Source of the DNA: AP-15 sp963785565
GTDB taxonomy: Bacteria > Pseudomonadota > Alphaproteobacteria > ATCC43930 > CGMCC-115725
DNA length: 64,000 bases
NCBI GenBank assembly: GCA_963785565.1
Contig: CAWAVV010000021.1
Coordinates: 1 to 64,000, forward strand
Reading direction: 5' to 3'
Under the pieces are notes generated by a model that was not told the origin of the DNA, ran no database searches, and saw nothing but the letters and a program-made list of their open reading frames with translations. Positions within the stretch are counted from its first letter, which is position 1. Each line of letters begins with the position of its first letter. Of this stretch, positions 46,057 through 55,199 are shown in pieces. The position numbers were made by a program, and so were the translations under genes.

Positions 46057-46808
46057 CGGTGCCGCCCACCCTGTCGGTTCGCGGCCTCTCGAAAAGCTTC
46101 GGTGCGCTGGTCGTCGCCCAAAGCATCGACCTCGATCTCATGCCCGGCGCACGCGTCGCGTTGATCGGGCCCAACGGCGCCGGCAAGACGACGTTCGTCA
46201 ATCTCCTGACCGGCTTTCTCGCAGCCGATAGTGGCACGATCGCGCTGGCGGGCGAAAACGTCACCCACCTGCGCCCCGAAGCGCGGGTCAAGCGCGGACT
46301 GGTGCGAACGCACCAGATCAGCACATTACTCGTCGACAACACCGCGCGCGACAACGTGGCGATCGCGATCGCCGAACGCGAGGGCTTTGCCTGGCGGCTG
46401 TTGCGGTTCGGCAAAGAATGGCGCCGCTGCCGCGACGAGGCGCAGCAAAGGCTCGACGAGATCGCGATCGGTGGCGTCGCCGAGCGCTGCGTCTACCAGC
46501 TGCCGTATGGTGAGCAGCGGTTGCTCGAAATCGCCATCGCGCTCGCGCTGTGGCCTCGGGTCTTGCTGCTCGACGAACCGGCGGCCGGCGTTCCGTCGTA
46601 CGAAACCGATGTCATCCACCAGGCGCTTGGCCGCCTGCCAGCGGACATCGCGATCCTGATCATCGAGCACGACATGGATGTCGTGTTCCGCTTCGCGTAC
46701 GAAATCGTCGTGCTGGTGCAGGGCCGGATGCTGATGCGCGGAACGCCGGAGGCGGTTTCCGCTGATCCGCGCGTGCGTGCCGTCTATCTCGGCAAGACCG
46801 CAAGATGA
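46053..46808 (+). CDS. livG: branched-chain amino acid-type ABC ATPase, LivG-like
   Basis: 251 residues. Walker A is LIGPNGAGKTTFVNLLTGFL near residue 38; RGLVRTHQISTLLVDNTARD near residue 80 is the LivG-type Q-loop region. The signature is degenerate: YQLPYGEQRLLEIAIALAL (PYGEQ instead of LSGGQ), as in some LivG proteins. Walker B is VLLLDEPAAGV. Membrane-associated energy-coupling subunit. Confidence 0.93.
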   Translation: MTVPPTLSVRGLSKSFGALVVAQSIDLDLMPGARVALIGPNGAGKTTFVNLLTGFLAADSGTIALAGENVTHLRPEARVKRGLVRTHQISTLLVDNTARDNVAIAIAEREGFAWRLLRFGKEWRRCRDEAQQRLDEIAIGGVAERCVYQLPYGEQRLLEIAIALALWPRVLLLDEPAAGVPSYETDVIHQALGRLPADIAILIIEHDMDVVFRFAYEIVVLVQGRMLMRGTPEAVSADPRVRAVYLGKTAR

Positions 46809-47512
46809 GCCTGGGCATCGAAGTGATCGACCTGGTCGCCGGCTGGGGGCCGACGGTCGTGCTGGACGGCATCTCACTCGCGGTCCCGCCCGGAGGGACA
46901 CTCGCTGTCTTGGGCCGCAATGGCGCCGGCAAGACGACGCTGCTGGCGACAATTATCGGGCTGGCGAACCACCGTCGCGGCGCGATCAGGCTCGGCGGCG
47001 AGCCGATCGACACCGTGCCGACGCACCGCCGGGCGCGCCGCGGGCTCGGCTATGTGCCGCAGGAACGCGAGATCTTCTCGTCGCTGACGGTCGAGGAAAA
47101 CTTGGCGGTCGCCGCTCTGCCGGGTGGCTGGGCGCTGGCGCAGGTCTTCGAGTTGTTCCCCGCGCTCGCCGAGCGCCGCCGGGCGACCGGGAACCGGCTG
47201 TCAGGCGGCGAGCAGCAGATGCTGGCGATCGGACGAGCGCTGGCCGGCGGGCCGAAGGTGCTGCTGCTCGACGAGCCGCTGGAAGGTCTGGCGCCAATCG
47301 TGGTCGAGACGCTGTTCGCCGCGTTGGCGGCGATCCGCGATGACAGCGCGGTCACGATGGTACTCGCCGAACAGAAAGCCGACCTCGCCCTCTCCTTCGC
47401 CGAAGATGCCGTGGTGCTCGATCGCGGGCGCGCCGTTTTCTGCGGCAAGAGCGCCGAGTTGCAGGCGGACGAAGCGCTGCAACACCGCTTGCTGGCGGTC
47501 GGCGGGCGATGA
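46805..47512 (+). CDS. livF: branched-chain amino acid-type ABC ATPase, LivF-like
   Basis: 235 residues. Walker A LGRNGAGKTTLLATIIGLAN near residue 38, RRGLGYVPQEREIFSSLTVE near residue 80 (LivF Q-loop), signature LSGGEQQMLAIGRALAGGPK near residue 135, Walker B VLLLDEPLEGLAP. Last gene of the operon. A non-coding stretch and an insertion-sequence scrap follow. Confidence 0.95.
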   Translation: MSLGIEVIDLVAGWGPTVVLDGISLAVPPGGTLAVLGRNGAGKTTLLATIIGLANHRRGAIRLGGEPIDTVPTHRRARRGLGYVPQEREIFSSLTVEENLAVAALPGGWALAQVFELFPALAERRRATGNRLSGGEQQMLAIGRALAGGPKVLLLDEPLEGLAPIVVETLFAALAAIRDDSAVTMVLAEQKADLALSFAEDAVVLDRGRAVFCGKSAELQADEALQHRLLAVGGR

Positions 47513-47852
47513 TCGAGGCGGCAAAACTTTGGGCCTTTAGCTGCGGCCATCCGGCCGCCGCCCGGCGACCGCCCTGGGTCGGAGATCCCAGTTCCCCCTA
47601 GCCGATGGAAGGCCCGGTCCTGGCATCCGTCGCCTCGGTTACTCGGATCGGCACACGAGGATGGATTCCGGTCCCACCAACTGCGCCGTTCAAATGGCCG
47701 AGACGCGTCGATGCCGAGTTCGGCGGGGCGCCGGGGCCGCAATGGGCGGAAGGCGAGGTCCGCGCGTTTCCGTCGCAGGCCCGGAGAAGCGCGGGGCAGG
47801 CGACGGGTAGGCCGACGCCGAACACGACAACCGCACCTGCCCGGCGGGCGCC
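47513..47852. other. non-coding stretch after livF
   Basis: 340 bp with no supportable gene. Open frames here are compositionally GC-rich noise without family resemblance. No hairpin followed by a T-tract was found for livF termination. It probably marks the edge of the core genome before the polysaccharide region. Confidence 0.4.
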
Positions 47853-47980
47853 ATGGGCGTGCGACGACAGACCGAGAAACACCCGTTCGAGACCCTCGAG
47901 GCCTGGATGGGCGACACCCACATCTTGACCCGGACCCTGGACAGGGTCCGAGCCGAGATGAGCCTAGTCTCGGGCGGTCA
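47853..47980 (+). mobile_element. C-terminal scrap of an IS1182-like transposase
   Basis: One plus-strand frame reads RRQTEKHPFETLEAWMGDTH, then ILTRTLDRVRAEMSL. This matches the end of IS1182/IS5-group transposases (pattern EHPFGTLKxWMGxxHFLTRxLxxVRxEMSL), including the EHPF Glu region of the catalytic domain and the RVRAEMSL tail. Everything N-terminal is missing, and no terminal inverted repeats were recognised. The frame then runs into the antisense of the kinase gene's 3' end. It lies exactly between the liv operon and the polysaccharide region. Confidence 0.65.
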
Positions 47981-49027
47981 CAGCGGCGCCTGCCAAGCCT
48001 CCGAGCCCCGATGAGTGAACATGACCGGCTCCGCGATGGCCCCGCCCGCTCTCTCCAAGGCTGTGATCAGGCCCAACCGGTCTTCCGGCCTGACGAGAAA
48101 CATCAAAAACCCACCGCCTCCGGCCCCCGAGAGCTTCCCGGCGAGAGCGCCATACTCGCGGGCTAAGCGGTGAAGCCGATCGATCCGCTCATTGGAAATG
48201 CCCCCCGCGGTCATCCTTTTGGCATGCCAGGAATCGTCAAGGATACGAGCCATCTCTCGGATGTCGCCGGCGAGCAGCGCCTTCTTCATATCAATCGCAT
48301 CGGCCTTGAGGCGGTGCATCGCCGTGACCGTCGACGACAAATGCCCGATTAGGCCGGCGGCCTGATCACCAATGATTGCTGTCGCGTCGCGGGTCCGCTC
48401 GGTGAAGCAGATCACCAGCGAGGACTCCACCTCGTTCAGGATCTCGGTCGGCACCCTGAGCGGATTGACGATGGCCCTGTCCTTGCCAAAAAATTCGATG
48501 AAATTGACCCCGCCGAAAGCCGCAGCGTATTGGTCCTGGCGCCCGCCGGCGAGGCCGAGATCGAGGCGCTCGATGTCGAAGGCCAGTTGCGCGATGTCGT
48601 ACTGACCGAGCGGCGCGCCAATGAGCGCGCGAAAGGCGTCGACGAGTGCAACGACCAGCGCCGAAGAGGCGCCTAGCCCCGAACCCAGCGGCGCATCGAC
48701 GCTGGTCACAATCGTTGCCGATATGGCGCGGCCGCCGTTGTAGTCGCGCACCATCCTCTCGTAAACGCCACGGTGCAGGGCGAGCTCGGTGCTGGGCAGT
48801 TCGGGCAATGCCGGAAGCGCTTCCTCCCGGCCGAGATCCTTTGCCTGAAAAACGATCTGCCCGTCTTTGCGTGGCGCGATCGAGGCGAAAGCAAAGCGAT
48901 CGATCGTTGCGTTGAGAACGACCCCGCCGAATTCCTCGCAATATGGCGACAGATCTGTGCCGCCCCCAGCGAGCCCGAGACGCAGCGGTGCCCGCGCACG
49001 TATCGTCCTATCGGCGTTCGAGTGCAT
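47978..49027 (-). CDS. hddA: D-glycero-alpha-D-manno-heptose-7-phosphate kinase-like GHMP kinase
   Basis: 349 residues from ATG 49027, which has GGGGAAG upstream. GHMP kinase fold: RARAPLRLGLAGGGTDLSPY at the N-terminus is the HddA hallmark; motif 2 is PLGSGLGASSALVVALVDAF near residue 115; motif 3 is GKLSGAGGGGFLMFLV near residue 305. HddA makes D-glycero-D-manno-heptose 1,7-bisphosphate on the GDP-heptose route used for S-layer glycans and capsules. No other heptose gene (gmhA, gmhB, hddC) is in the window. It points to a heptose-containing surface glycan. Confidence 0.85.
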   Translation of the reverse strand: MHSNADRTIRARAPLRLGLAGGGTDLSPYCEEFGGVVLNATIDRFAFASIAPRKDGQIVFQAKDLGREEALPALPELPSTELALHRGVYERMVRDYNGGRAISATIVTSVDAPLGSGLGASSALVVALVDAFRALIGAPLGQYDIAQLAFDIERLDLGLAGGRQDQYAAAFGGVNFIEFFGKDRAIVNPLRVPTEILNEVESSLVICFTERTRDATAIIGDQAAGLIGHLSSTVTAMHRLKADAIDMKKALLAGDIREMARILDDSWHAKRMTAGGISNERIDRLHRLAREYGALAGKLSGAGGGGFLMFLVRPEDRLGLITALERAGGAIAEPVMFTHRGSEAWQAPL

Positions 49028-49122
49028 CGTACTTCCCCAAAATCCTAGGCATCGTGCCGATTCAGCTCCGTTCCTGTCGCCAATTCTTCCCCTAAAACCT
49101 ACTGCCAGTCTATCGTGACGAT

Positions 49123-50616
49123 ATGATCGGCGCCGGCCTAGCGTCAAGCGGCGCGAGCGCGGGGGATTCAGCTGGAATTAAGCTGCCGGAGGGTTGCGAG
49201 GTGAGCACTCTGAGAGACGCCGTGTACGAGTTAGTGGCTTGGGGACAGGGCCGCGCGCTCTGGCCTTCCGCCGCCTACGGCCTGATTGATATTGTCGCAA
49301 CGGGTTTAGCGGATCGAGGCATTGCCGTCCCAGAAAGCTGCGGCGAACCGAACGGCGACTGGGTCGCAGATTTCTACGCCGCAGCGGTTGAACTAACGCG
49401 GCTGGATATTCCTGAAGAAGCGGCGGCGCGCACCCGGGACGGCCTGCGCTTAGCCCGGGACCACGCCAGCTATCATTGCGCGGCGGTCCAGCGAAGCTTA
49501 GGGGGTCTCGACCATTTGCGTGACGAGTGGGGCGCACAGATGCAATCGAAGATCCGCATCAGCGTTGCCGAGCTTGTCTCGCATCTGGCTGTCGGCTTCG
49601 CAATGCACGGGCGGGTGCCGCACTGTAGCGGGCCGGGACGTGCATTATTGACCGGCGCAATCGACCATGACGGGCCGGACCCGTACGTTCCACAGCGGCC
49701 GCCCTATCGCTACGCCGGTGCGCTCATGGCCGAAGTCCAATTGCATTTCGGTTTGCCGATTTTCGTCGATACTGTCGATGAAAGCGTTTGCCCAGACATC
49801 ATTCGCACGGGCTGGTGGGAGCCTTGGATCGACGGCATCGTCAGGAAATGCGTTGGCCGCGGCGACGTCGCAGTCAATGTCGGAGCCAATGTCGGCTACC
49901 ACACGCTGCTCATGGCCAACTGTGTGCAGGAACCCGGTCGCGTTTTCGGATTCGAGCCGAACCCGCGGCTGGTGCGATTGCTGCAGCGCTCGCTGAATTG
50001 GGGTGGGCTGCTCGCAATGACGACCCTTTTTCCGATCGCCGCGTCGAATGCAAGCGGGACGTGCAGATTTATTGCCAGCCACCAACACATGGGCGGAGGC
50101 AGGCTCTCGGGGGCTGCATTGCTCGGCAGCGCTGATTTGGAAGAGCTGTGGCTCCGCGGATTGCGTGAAAGTTATCCGAATTTTGACGAGGGTGATCTTG
50201 AAGCTCTGCTTTTGGCATTGAAACCGAAACCGGAGATTTTTGATGTGCACACGGCTCGTCTCGACGATACGGTCGGGAGGCTGACGCAAAACATCCACTT
50301 CCTTTTGATCGACGCAGAGGGGGCAGAGCCGTTGGTGTTGGATGGCGGCCAAGATCTGATCCGCCGTTCCCGCGATCTTGCCATGATCGTCGAATGGTCG
50401 AACGGTGTGACCTATGCCACATCGCCTGCGCAGCGGGCGCAGGCAGCAGCAACGATCGACTGGCTTGCGGGCGACGGGTTCAGATTCTACAGGATCGGCG
50501 GCGACGCACGTGATGTTTACGCGCGCCCAGCTATTCTCGAACCGATGACCGCCGACGAAGTCATCAATATGGAAGGCTACGGCGATCTCTTCATCTGCCG
50601 GCGGCCGGCGCGCTGA
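49123..50616 (+). CDS. FkbM family methyltransferase with long N-terminal region
   Basis: 497 residues from ATG 49123 (GTG 49201 is an alternative). The FkbM SAM-binding domain begins near residue 245: AVNVGANVGYHTLLMANCVQ is motif I and VFGFEPNPRLVRLLQRSLNW follows. HFLLIDAEGAEPLVLDGGQD near residue 388 and AMIVEWSNGV complete it. FkbM enzymes O-methylate sugars and polyketides. The N-terminal ~190 residues are helical and unfamiliar; the middle (FGLPIFVDTVDESVCPDIIR) resembles the pre-domain of FkbM glycan enzymes. It is divergent from hddA with 95 bp between starts. Confidence 0.82.
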   Translation: MIGAGLASSGASAGDSAGIKLPEGCEVSTLRDAVYELVAWGQGRALWPSAAYGLIDIVATGLADRGIAVPESCGEPNGDWVADFYAAAVELTRLDIPEEAAARTRDGLRLARDHASYHCAAVQRSLGGLDHLRDEWGAQMQSKIRISVAELVSHLAVGFAMHGRVPHCSGPGRALLTGAIDHDGPDPYVPQRPPYRYAGALMAEVQLHFGLPIFVDTVDESVCPDIIRTGWWEPWIDGIVRKCVGRGDVAVNVGANVGYHTLLMANCVQEPGRVFGFEPNPRLVRLLQRSLNWGGLLAMTTLFPIAASNASGTCRFIASHQHMGGGRLSGAALLGSADLEELWLRGLRESYPNFDEGDLEALLLALKPKPEIFDVHTARLDDTVGRLTQNIHFLLIDAEGAEPLVLDGGQDLIRRSRDLAMIVEWSNGVTYATSPAQRAQAAATIDWLAGDGFRFYRIGGDARDVYARPAILEPMTADEVINMEGYGDLFICRRPAR

Positions 50617-50676
50617 CGAGACGCAGAGCCGCTTCGGCGCCTGGACAGAACCGATATCGATGCCCGGCGGGGTCTG

Positions 50677-52371
50677 CTACTCGAGAAGGTTGTTCGCGAT
50701 CAACTTGTGCTTCGCCACCGAACCGTCGTGATAGGGCTCGCCGCTTCCCACGCCGCCCATCACGTTGCCCGTCATGACCAGCCGGCCGCCGAATTGGACC
50801 CGACGATCATCGGTGTAGTCTGCCAGCGCACCATCTTCGATGTCGACGGCGCATCCCGTCGTGCGATTACCGAGATTGCCCCAAACCGACGTGCCCATCA
50901 TGTCGTCTTTGATTTCCAGCAAACCATAAGTCCGGGCAGTCGCGTGGATGGCGCAATAGGTGTTAGGGCGGCGCGCGCCGATGGTCAGAATCCGGTTGTT
51001 GGTGATGCTGACATTGCACCCGGCGCGGATCAATACCCCATCCCCGTCCACCGTGCCGCCGATCAGGCCGCCGTCGAGCCACACGCCATCCACCGCGCAA
51101 TGGCCGTCCGATGCGGCGATGTCGACCGACGGCCCGCGCAACGCCGCGGTCGAGGCGCCGCCGTGAAATTCCAGATAGCGGCCGTCGCTGATGCAGATGT
51201 CGCAGTCGTGATCGTTGTTGATGTTCCAGCCGTCGAAAAAACGGATCCCCTCCGGCGGATGTCCGTTGCCGACGCTCTTCAGGATGTGGATGCCGCGTTC
51301 GCAGCTGCCGCCGATGAACCGCCGAAAAACCAGTTCGTTGGCTCCGTTGTCGATGCGCAGCGCTTCGGTGCCTTTCTCTTGCGGCGCGGCGCAGAAAATC
51401 ATGAGGTCGTTGAATTGGGTGATCGAGACATGCTGAGACGTCCCAACGTAGCCGCCCAAGATCACGCCGATCCCGGTGTTGTAGAGAATTTCGACATCGG
51501 CGACCACGCTGCCTTCGATAAAATACAACACCAGGCCGTCATGCATCTCTTCGATCAACAGGTGGCTGATGTCGGAGACGCCACAGCGCATGCATCTGAT
51601 CGCATCGGTGATCACGGCGGGGTTGCGCCGGGGAAACAACTGGTCGCCGGCAACCGCAAAGTCGCGCAGGTCGCCCGACCGGCCCGACCCGTCGATCACC
51701 AGCAATGTATGGGCGCAATTTGTCATCGGGCGCAAAAATGTGAGGTCGTTGCCGCTGCCCTCGATATTGACCGGCCGGTTGCCGCTGATCGTCACCGCGT
51801 CGCGCTCGGCGCAGCCGAGCTTGTAGTTGCCAGGGAGGAGGCGGACCGTGCCGCCCCCGGTCGCCGACAGGGCGTCCACGGCGGCCTGCAACGCCGGTGC
51901 GCAATCAGTCCGGTTGTCGGCCTTGCACCCCCACCATTGCGGATACAGATCGGTCTGGGGATGGGCGATCGCCACTCGACCGGGGCCGGCAAAGATCGGC
52001 GCCACCGGCATCGCGAGCGGGCTGACCGCCAGGGTCAGGGTCACGCCATCGCCGAGGGTCATCATCGCGCTTGGCGCGAACATGACCGGATGATTGAGCG
52101 CGACGCTCTTGCCGAAACGGCAATTGCCGACAACAACGACGGCACCGGCCACCGCCCGGTCGGCCGACGCGAAATCAGCGGAATCATCGTTGCTCCCGTC
52201 ACATTTTGCACCATAGTCGCGAGGGTCCGTGCCCCCTATCCGCGCCGCCTTCGTCAGCGCGCCGATCCCCGCATCTCCCGACTGGCCGGCCGCTGGAGCG
52301 GCAACGCCCGTCATCGACAGAGACGCGACAGCTATCGCCAGAGCCAAAAACAGCTTACGGCAAATTGACAT
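50677..52371 (-). CDS. secreted right-handed beta-helix protein (pectate lyase superfamily-like)
   Basis: 564 residues with a signal peptide (LFLALAIAVASLSMTGVAAP). Near residue 50, DPRDYGAKCDGSNDDSADF matches the opening motif of Pectate_lyase_3-type beta-helix proteins (xxFGAKGDGxxDDT). WWGCKADNRTDCAPALQAAV near residue 150 is a second copy of the motif. Then come successive beta-strand turns rich in Gly and Asn (IEGSGNDLTFLR, RIDNGANELVFRRFIGG, GCNVSITNNRIL). Such proteins act as polysaccharide lyases, epimerases or surface adhesins. No catalytic residues could be assigned. Its place among polysaccharide genes suggests a role on the exported glycan. Confidence 0.78.
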   Translation of the reverse strand: MSICRKLFLALAIAVASLSMTGVAAPAAGQSGDAGIGALTKAARIGGTDPRDYGAKCDGSNDDSADFASADRAVAGAVVVVGNCRFGKSVALNHPVMFAPSAMMTLGDGVTLTLAVSPLAMPVAPIFAGPGRVAIAHPQTDLYPQWWGCKADNRTDCAPALQAAVDALSATGGGTVRLLPGNYKLGCAERDAVTISGNRPVNIEGSGNDLTFLRPMTNCAHTLLVIDGSGRSGDLRDFAVAGDQLFPRRNPAVITDAIRCMRCGVSDISHLLIEEMHDGLVLYFIEGSVVADVEILYNTGIGVILGGYVGTSQHVSITQFNDLMIFCAAPQEKGTEALRIDNGANELVFRRFIGGSCERGIHILKSVGNGHPPEGIRFFDGWNINNDHDCDICISDGRYLEFHGGASTAALRGPSVDIAASDGHCAVDGVWLDGGLIGGTVDGDGVLIRAGCNVSITNNRILTIGARRPNTYCAIHATARTYGLLEIKDDMMGTSVWGNLGNRTTGCAVDIEDGALADYTDDRRVQFGGRLVMTGNVMGGVGSGEPYHDGSVAKHKLIANNLLE

Positions 52372-52445
52372 TCATCCTCCGGTCAAGTGCTTCCAATAGC
52401 AGCGGTTCAAAGCAGCTTGCGTCTCCGATGTCCAGCAGGATCGGA

Positions 52446-53642
52446 TCAACCCACCAACGCCTGATGTCCTGCTCGGGCCTGATCACCCGCGAGAAGCACC
52501 CGCAACCCGGTCTCCGTCGCGAAATTGACCGCGTGGACCGCGAACTCGCGCGCGAGGACAAGGATCTGCGGGCCAAGCGGGTCGAGGGTGGGCTGCCGCG
52601 CGATCGGCCGGTTGCGGACGGAGGCGGGGGGAGCGATCGGCGCGCGCGCGAGAACATAATCGAGGTGACTGTTCAGTCCATCGACAGGAGCCTGGAAGCT
52701 CGCTGCGTCCGCCCGCCTCCGAGTGGCCTCGACGATGGCGGCCGATAGCCCGACGCAATGGACGAGGGCGGGCAGTGCCGCATGCGGTGGGACGCCTGCG
52801 GCCGGCGAGATGCCGAGGAGGCTTGCGACGCGGTGGAGCTGGCTTGCGGCCAGCGCGACAAGCGGCTTCCAACTCGTCGACAGCAAGGGACCGACGGCGA
52901 GTGTTCGCACTGCGCTGGCTATATCGTCGAGCCCGAGCGCCGACACCGCCCAGTCCGGCAATGACGCGAACCCGATGGCGGAATCCCCGGGGCGCCGGGC
53001 AGCGCCGAGATTGCAGATCACGAGTTGCCGGCGCAGGCTGGCGACCTCGAACCAGCGCGCCGGCGCGCTGGTCAGTTCGAGATAGGCCCGCGTCGCGGCG
53101 GCGACGGACAGCGCGCTCTGGTCGTCGATAACCATGATCCCGCTTGGCGCCAACAATACGCTGGCGTTGCAGACATCGGAAAAGGCGCCGCGCATCGAAT
53201 GGTCGGCATCGATATGAATAAGATCGAACCGCTCCGCAATCGACGGGAACACCAGTTGCGTGTCGACCTGGCGAATATCGACCGAATGAACCCCGGACCG
53301 CCGTAGCAGCCGAACTGCGCCGGCGTTGGACCCGGGGAGATCGAGCTCGGCGTCGAGACCGACATAGCGTTCGAGACCACCGGCGCCGACCGCGATCGAA
53401 TAGGCCCCATAGCCGCGGCGAACGCCGATTTCGAGCACCCGCCGTGGTCGCCAAAACGCTCCGTAGGCGGCGTAAAAATTGTAGCAGAGCTCGACCACGT
53501 TGCCGATCTCGCCACCGAAGTGAACGAGATCGTCCTCAACGAAACAATCGAGGATCGCCGGGAAGGGCGGCGGATCGCGCAGCGGCTCGGGTACCTCCAT
53601 CGGAGGCGCCCAATGGGCTTTTTGGGATCCGGGCACGGGCAT
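52446..53642 (-). CDS. class I SAM methyltransferase (Methyltransf_24-like)
   Basis: 398 residues. The SAM-binding motif is RRVLEIGVRRGYGAYSIAVG near residue 68, followed by RYVGLDAELDLPGSNAGAVR and ERFDLIHIDADHSMRGAFSD near residue 138, the metal-binding DADH segment of the Methyltransf_24/cephalosporin-hydroxylase group. The C-terminal ~200 residues (after VICNLGAARRPGDSAIGFAS) are Ala-rich, helical and unfamiliar. Role inferred: glycan or small-molecule O-methylation. It begins 130 bp from the divergent FkbM gene at 53772. Confidence 0.75.
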   Translation of the reverse strand: MPVPGSQKAHWAPPMEVPEPLRDPPPFPAILDCFVEDDLVHFGGEIGNVVELCYNFYAAYGAFWRPRRVLEIGVRRGYGAYSIAVGAGGLERYVGLDAELDLPGSNAGAVRLLRRSGVHSVDIRQVDTQLVFPSIAERFDLIHIDADHSMRGAFSDVCNASVLLAPSGIMVIDDQSALSVAAATRAYLELTSAPARWFEVASLRRQLVICNLGAARRPGDSAIGFASLPDWAVSALGLDDIASAVRTLAVGPLLSTSWKPLVALAASQLHRVASLLGISPAAGVPPHAALPALVHCVGLSAAIVEATRRRADAASFQAPVDGLNSHLDYVLARAPIAPPASVRNRPIARQPTLDPLGPQILVLAREFAVHAVNFATETGLRVLLAGDQARAGHQALVG

Positions 53643-53771
53643 CGCATTGCGGGTTCCGACGGACCGCCATCATACCAAAGGCCAACGGCGGCTGCGAGAC
53701 ACCGTTCGTAGCTTGCCAGCAGTCGCGGTTGGCGGATAAAACCCGCGCACCGGCTTTCCAGGGGACGTAGT

Positions 53772-54420
53772 GTGACTTTCGCGACGCGCAACGATGATGT
53801 CTTTGTCCTGTCCGGTCCCGAGGTTTCCGTCACCGGCCCGATATTGCTGGTCGAGCATCGCAGCGAGGGCAGCCGGCCGGTTCGGGTCCAGCTGATCTAC
53901 AACGCGGCGGCAGAATCGCGCGCCGAGGTCGAACTCACTTGGAATCCAATCTCCGAAGCGCGGGTGCGGCGCGGTGAGTTGGTCGATTTCACTGTGCGGC
54001 TGACGCGGCGGGGCGAGGTCAACGACGCGGATCGTCTGTTCATCCGCTTTTCCTATGATCCGCGCGATGCCTGGGACCCGGTCTTCGCGACAATCGGGGC
54101 GGTCGCCTTCCGCATCGTCGAGCGGGGCGATCTGCGCGCGGTAGAATTGTCACTCGGCTCGAACAATGCTCCACAGATCGCGATGCCGGTGCCGCTGCGT
54201 CCAATTTCCCACTTTGCCACGGGTTGGCGACCGATTGCCGAGCCGACGGATCCATTCCTCGAATTACGCCTTCATTTGAACGGAGCCGCGCAGCCAACCG
54301 AACTCCATATCGGCCGGTTGTTCGTGGGGCAGCACTACGACCCTTATACCTACAATCCCGCATACGAATACCTCGCGCATCTGCACGGCAAGCCTGAGTT
54401 TCCCCAGGAGGCGGAGGTCA
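53772..54420. repeat. direct repeat: 5' half of tandem fkbM copy 1 (partner 55487-56135)
   Basis: The two genes align without an indel at a constant offset of 1715 bp over about the first 650 bp. In 53881-54138 I count two differences in 258 bp. A diverged patch of about 30 bp follows (54138-54167), and high identity returns until about 54250. The partially conserved leader just upstream of each gene (53676-53771 and 55388-55486; shared stretches such as AAAGGCC, ACACCGTTCG and GATAAAACCCGCGCA) belongs to the same duplication. Confidence 0.9.
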
Positions 54421-55199
54421 AGGTAGAATTCGAGGCGCGGGTGCGCGCTGCGGTAGAGACCGGGGCAGTAACCCATACGCGGCCTTTCGTTTCGCCATTC
54501 TTGGTGATGCGCGAAGGGACGCCGCGGTTCCCGATGCTGATAGGCTCGATAAGTTCGCTTCACTGGTACGGGATCAATCCGCGCCACACATTGGAACGAG
54601 AGTATGGTATCGGTCCCGGGGAGATTACACTCGATTGCGGCGCCCATGCCGGTCAGATGTCGACCTATTTTGGCTTGGTCGCGGGCCCGACGGGCAAGGT
54701 TGTGGCCTTCGAACCGTTTCCGCAAAATTACTATCAGATCGAGGCTCAGGCCAAATTGAATGGGCTCGACAGCCTCACCTCTGTCCACGCCGGTGTTGGC
54801 GCGATTTCGGGCCGGGTGAGTGTGACCAATGGCCGGGAACTGACCAATGCGCGGAATCTGGCGGCGCCCGGGGAGGGAATTGCCGTTGTCCGGTTGGATG
54901 ATTATCTCGACGTCAGGCCGACCTTCATTAAGATGGACGTCGAGGGTGCCGAGGTGGCGGCGTTGCGCGGTGCCCAGAAGCTGCTGCGTAAATGCAAGCC
55001 AAGGTTGTTCATCGAAGTACACACGCAATATCTCGATCGGTTCGGCCACAGCTTGGCCGATCTGTTTGCCGCGCTGCCGGGCGACATTTACAACGCGCGC
55101 TTTAAAGTGGCGGGGGTGGACCGCGACTGGCGCGTGTACGCGCCCGGCCTCGAATACGGGCTTGCCGGACCGATGTACGTGGAGGCGGCGGCGAAGTAG
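53772..55199 (+). CDS. FkbM family methyltransferase, tandem copy 1
   Basis: 475 residues, GTG start at 53772. Residues ~1-175 form a beta-rich domain of unknown type (VFVLSGPEVSVTGPILLVEH; RVQLIYNAAAESRAEVELTW). Residues ~280-455 are the FkbM domain: EITLDCGAHAGQMSTYFGLV is motif I, KVVAFEPFPQNYYQIEAQAK follows, and TFIKMDVEGAEVAALRGAQK near residue 380 and KPRLFIEVHTQYLDRFGHSL are typical. It is followed 287 bp later by a close paralogue in the same orientation. The role is inferred as sugar O-methylation in surface glycan assembly. Confidence 0.85.
   Translation: MTFATRNDDVFVLSGPEVSVTGPILLVEHRSEGSRPVRVQLIYNAAAESRAEVELTWNPISEARVRRGELVDFTVRLTRRGEVNDADRLFIRFSYDPRDAWDPVFATIGAVAFRIVERGDLRAVELSLGSNNAPQIAMPVPLRPISHFATGWRPIAEPTDPFLELRLHLNGAAQPTELHIGRLFVGQHYDPYTYNPAYEYLAHLHGKPEFPQEAEVKVEFEARVRAAVETGAVTHTRPFVSPFLVMREGTPRFPMLIGSISSLHWYGINPRHTLEREYGIGPGEITLDCGAHAGQMSTYFGLVAGPTGKVVAFEPFPQNYYQIEAQAKLNGLDSLTSVHAGVGAISGRVSVTNGRELTNARNLAAPGEGIAVVRLDDYLDVRPTFIKMDVEGAEVAALRGAQKLLRKCKPRLFIEVHTQYLDRFGHSLADLFAALPGDIYNARFKVAGVDRDWRVYAPGLEYGLAGPMYVEAAAK

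Noticed and set aside
47931..47950. Perfect 8-bp hairpin (CGGACCCT/AGGGTCCG) as a terminator
   Set aside because: It has no following T-tract and lies inside the recognisable transposase coding scrap.
50707..52368. 553-codon plus-strand open frame
   Set aside because: It is antisense to the signal-peptide-bearing beta-helix protein and shows no domain features.
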